Shown here in pieces: positions 61,964 through 64,000 of a stretch of DNA of 64,000 bases. Every line of letters begins with the position of its first letter. Within the stretch, counting starts at the first letter, position 1. The stretch is from Micromonospora wenchangensis. Lineage in GTDB: Bacteria > Actinomycetota > Actinomycetes > Mycobacteriales > Micromonosporaceae. The notes beneath the pieces were generated by a model that worked only from the letters and a program-made list of their open reading frames with translations, ran no database searches and had not been told where the DNA came from. A program made the translations under genes and the position numbers. The DNA lies in contig NZ_MZMV01000031.1 in assembly GCF_002210435.1 (NCBI RefSeq), positions 1-64,000 of the forward strand, given 5' to 3'.

Positions 61964-64000
61964 TCAGAACAGGGCGAGCGGGTCGACCTGCAGGCGGACC
62001 GGTTCGGCGGCCCGCCTGGCGCTGCGGACCCCGGCGGCGGTGTGCAGCGCGCCGGCCAGCGCGGCGGCCCGGGACCGGGGCACCCGGACCAGCATCCGTT
62101 CCCGGTCCTCGTCGGCGGGGACCGGGCCGAGCACCTCCGCCCCGTCCGGCAGCCGGGCCTGCGCCAGCAGGTCGGCCACCGCCTCCGCGCCCCCGGTGAC
62201 GCTTGCCATCTTCACCGCCGGTGGGAAGCCCAACTCCCGCCGTTCGGCCAGCTCCCGCGCGGCGAACCAGCCCGGGTCCCAGCGCAGCAGCGCCTGCACC
62301 GGGGCCAGCGCCCCGTCGGCGACCACCACCACCTTCCCGCCGGCCGGGGCGGGACGGGCCAGCGCCGCAGCGGACAGCCACCGCCGCAGCGCCTCCTCGC
62401 CGGCCCGCAGGTCGGCCCGGGTGAGCAGCGCCCAGGAGTCCAGCAGCAGGACCGCGCCGTACCCCCCGTCGGCCACCGGCTCGGCGCCCGGGGTGGCGAT
62501 GACCAGCGCGGCACCGGCCGGCACGGCGGCGAGCACCTCGTCGCGGCCCGAGGTGCGCACCGGCACCCCGGGAAACGCCCGGCCCAGCTCCTCGGCGGTC
62601 CGGCGGGCCCCGGTGACGGCCGCCCGCAGCCGCCGCCCGCCGCACTGCGGGCAGGCGTACGCGGCGGTGACCCGGCCACACCAGCGGCAGGCCGGCGGGG
62701 CGTCGGCGGCACGCAGCGCCAGCGGACCGGCGCAGTGCGGGCAGCGGGCCGGGGTCCGGCAGTCCGCGCAGGAGACCGAGGGCAGGTAGCCCCGGCGGGG
62801 CACCTGGACCAGCACCGGCGCGTCCGCGCGCAGGGTGTCCCGGGCGGTGGTCCAGGCCAGGCTGGGCAGCCGGGCCGTCGCCGCGCCCGGGTCGCGGGCC
62901 AGTTGCGGGTCGTCCCCGGTCGGGGCGATGGCCGGGGTACGCGCCCGCAGGGTCGCCCGGTCCGCCACCACCTCGCGGGCCCACCCGGTCTCCACCAGCA
63001 ACTGCCCCTCGGCGGTCCGGGTCCAGCCGCCGACCAGCGCGGCGGCGTCGGCGAGCCGGGCCCGGGTGAGCAGCACCTCGCGCGCGTGCGGGTAGGGGGC
63101 CCGGGGCTCGGCGTGCAGGTCGTCCCCGTCGTCCCAGATCGCCACCAGACCGAGCCGGTCGACCGGGGCGAACATGGCGGCCCGGGTGCCGATCACCACC
63201 GGCACGTCCCCCCGCCGGGCGGCCAGGAAGGCCCGGTACCGGCGGGCCGGGCCGAGCGCGGCGGAGAGGGTCACGTGCCGCCCGGGGCCGAGCAGGGCGG
63301 TCAGCGCCGCGTCGAGCCGGTCGAGGTCCCGGGCGTCGGCGACCACCACGACCGCGCCCCGCCCCCCGGCGAGGGTGGCGGCGACCGCGTCGGCGTACCG
63401 GGCCGCCCAGTCCTCCCCGGCCAGCGCCGACCAGACCGCCCGGGGGGCCCGCCCGTCGGCGAGCGCCGTCAGCAACGCCGGACCGGCCGGGTAGTCCCGC
63501 CAGCCACGCGGGTCCAGGCCGTCCACGGCGGGCGTCGTCGACCCGGCGTCGGACGGGTCGACGACGACCGGCACGGGGTCGGCGCGGGGTTCCTTCTCGA
63601 CCCGGGCGTGCCGGGGCGGGACGGCCAGCCGGAGCACGTCGGCGAGGTTGCCGGCGTACCGGTCGGCGACCGCGCGGGCCAGCCGGGCCACCTCGGGGGC
63701 CAGCACCGGCTCCGGCGAGACCACCTTCTCCAGGTAGGCCAGCCTGCCGTCGTGCGCGGAGCTGTCGACCCGCTCCAGCAGCCACCCGTCGACCAGTTGA
63801 CCGGCGAAGCGGACCTTGACCCGCACCCCGGGGACCGCGTCGTCGGCCAGGGCGGCGGGGACCAGGTAGTCGAAGGGGCGGTCGAGGTGCGCCAGCGCGA
63901 CGTCGACGCAAACCCGAGCGACCGGCGACCCGTCAGCGGGTCGCCGGTCGCTGGGCGTGGTGCCGGTCAGGCGCCCGCTACCGACTTCAGGTCGGCGGCC
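61964..64000 (-). CDS. priA: PriA-like primosomal protein N', 5' end outside the window
   Basis: Partial: the frame runs to the last base with no stop, and family-like sequence (VARVCVDVALAHLDRPFDYL) continues above the GTG at 63826. Replication-restart protein. The cysteine-rich zinc region is complete (SCADCRTPARCPHCAG; CRWCGRVTAAYACPQCGG). The Walker A expected at about SALAGEDWAARYADA (PriA: GxTGSGKT) is absent, and DEEH is replaced by WDDGDD. It is therefore probably not an active helicase, as known for other actinobacterial PriA proteins. Confidence 0.9.
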   Translation of the reverse strand, partial: GRRPEVGSGRLTGTTPSDRRPADGSPVARVCVDVALAHLDRPFDYLVPAALADDAVPGVRVKVRFAGQLVDGWLLERVDSSAHDGRLAYLEKVVSPEPVLAPEVARLARAVADRYAGNLADVLRLAVPPRHARVEKEPRADPVPVVVDPSDAGSTTPAVDGLDPRGWRDYPAGPALLTALADGRAPRAVWSALAGEDWAARYADAVAATLAGGRGAVVVVADARDLDRLDAALTALLGPGRHVTLSAALGPARRYRAFLAARRGDVPVVIGTRAAMFAPVDRLGLVAIWDDGDDLHAEPRAPYPHAREVLLTRARLADAAALVGGWTRTAEGQLLVETGWAREVVADRATLRARTPAIAPTGDDPQLARDPGAATARLPSLAWTTARDTLRADAPVLVQVPRRGYLPSVSCADCRTPARCPHCAGPLALRAADAPPACRWCGRVTAAYACPQCGGRRLRAAVTGARRTAEELGRAFPGVPVRTSGRDEVLAAVPAGAALVIATPGAEPVADGGYGAVLLLDSWALLTRADLRAGEEALRRWLSAAALARPAPAGGKVVVVADGALAPVQALLRWDPGWFAARELAERRELGFPPAVKMASVTGGAEAVADLLAQARLPDGAEVLGPVPADEDRERMLVRVPRSRAAALAGALHTAAGVRSARRAAEPVRLQVDPLALF

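Overview
This is a stretch of a high-GC actinomycete chromosome. Base composition, codon use and gene content point to the Micromonosporaceae (Micromonospora or a close relative); the genus is inferred, not proven. Most genes use ATG or GTG starts, and many operon neighbours overlap by the 4-nt GTGA/ATGA arrangement. I recognise no rRNA, tRNA, insertion sequence, prophage or CRISPR array.

The backbone runs on the minus strand in an order familiar from actinobacteria: hisE-hisG, infC-rpmI-rplT, a TrmH-type RNA methyltransferase, pheS-pheT, argC-J-B-D-F-R-H, a 3-methyladenine glycosylase and tyrS. Two accessory blocks interrupt it. One, at 32.1-39.0 kb between pheT and argC, carries a secreted GH64 beta-1,3-glucanase, a three-gene operon of a cyclase-like protein, a P-loop-like/HEAT protein and an SPFH-like protein, and a Crp/Fnr regulator. 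The other, at 1.9-24.5 kb between argH and tyrS, carries an Nramp-like transporter with two PRC-barrel proteins, acetyltransferases and a low-oxygen type island.

The island at 7.0-19.6 kb holds pyruvate phosphate dikinase, a small membrane protein, pyruvate formate-lyase and its activase, a cyclic-nucleotide-domain protein, a CtpF-like P-type ATPase and two tandem-domain universal stress proteins. Four 14-bp imperfect palindromes, resembling mycobacterial DosR boxes, precede ppdK, pflB, the ATPase and the first stress protein. Next to it are a flavin reductase/luciferase-like monooxygenase pair with a palindromic operator candidate, and a hicB-hicA pair.

From 47.5 to 64 kb come an amino-acid ABC transporter, the riboflavin operon ribD-ribE-ribM-ribBA-ribH under an FMN riboswitch, rpe with a response regulator/GGDEF protein, a septum-formation type lipoprotein, def-fmt-rsmB, a kinase/ParB-like fusion, and priA cut by the window end. 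Other non-coding signals are rRNA-type promoters at the left edge, ARG boxes before argC, a LacI-type operator before the glucanase, leader structures before pheS and infC, a 45-bp direct repeat between argC and argJ, and two members of one long-hairpin family at 46.05 and 50.1 kb. The strongest candidate for an undescribed system is the three-gene operon at 34.0-37.9 kb.
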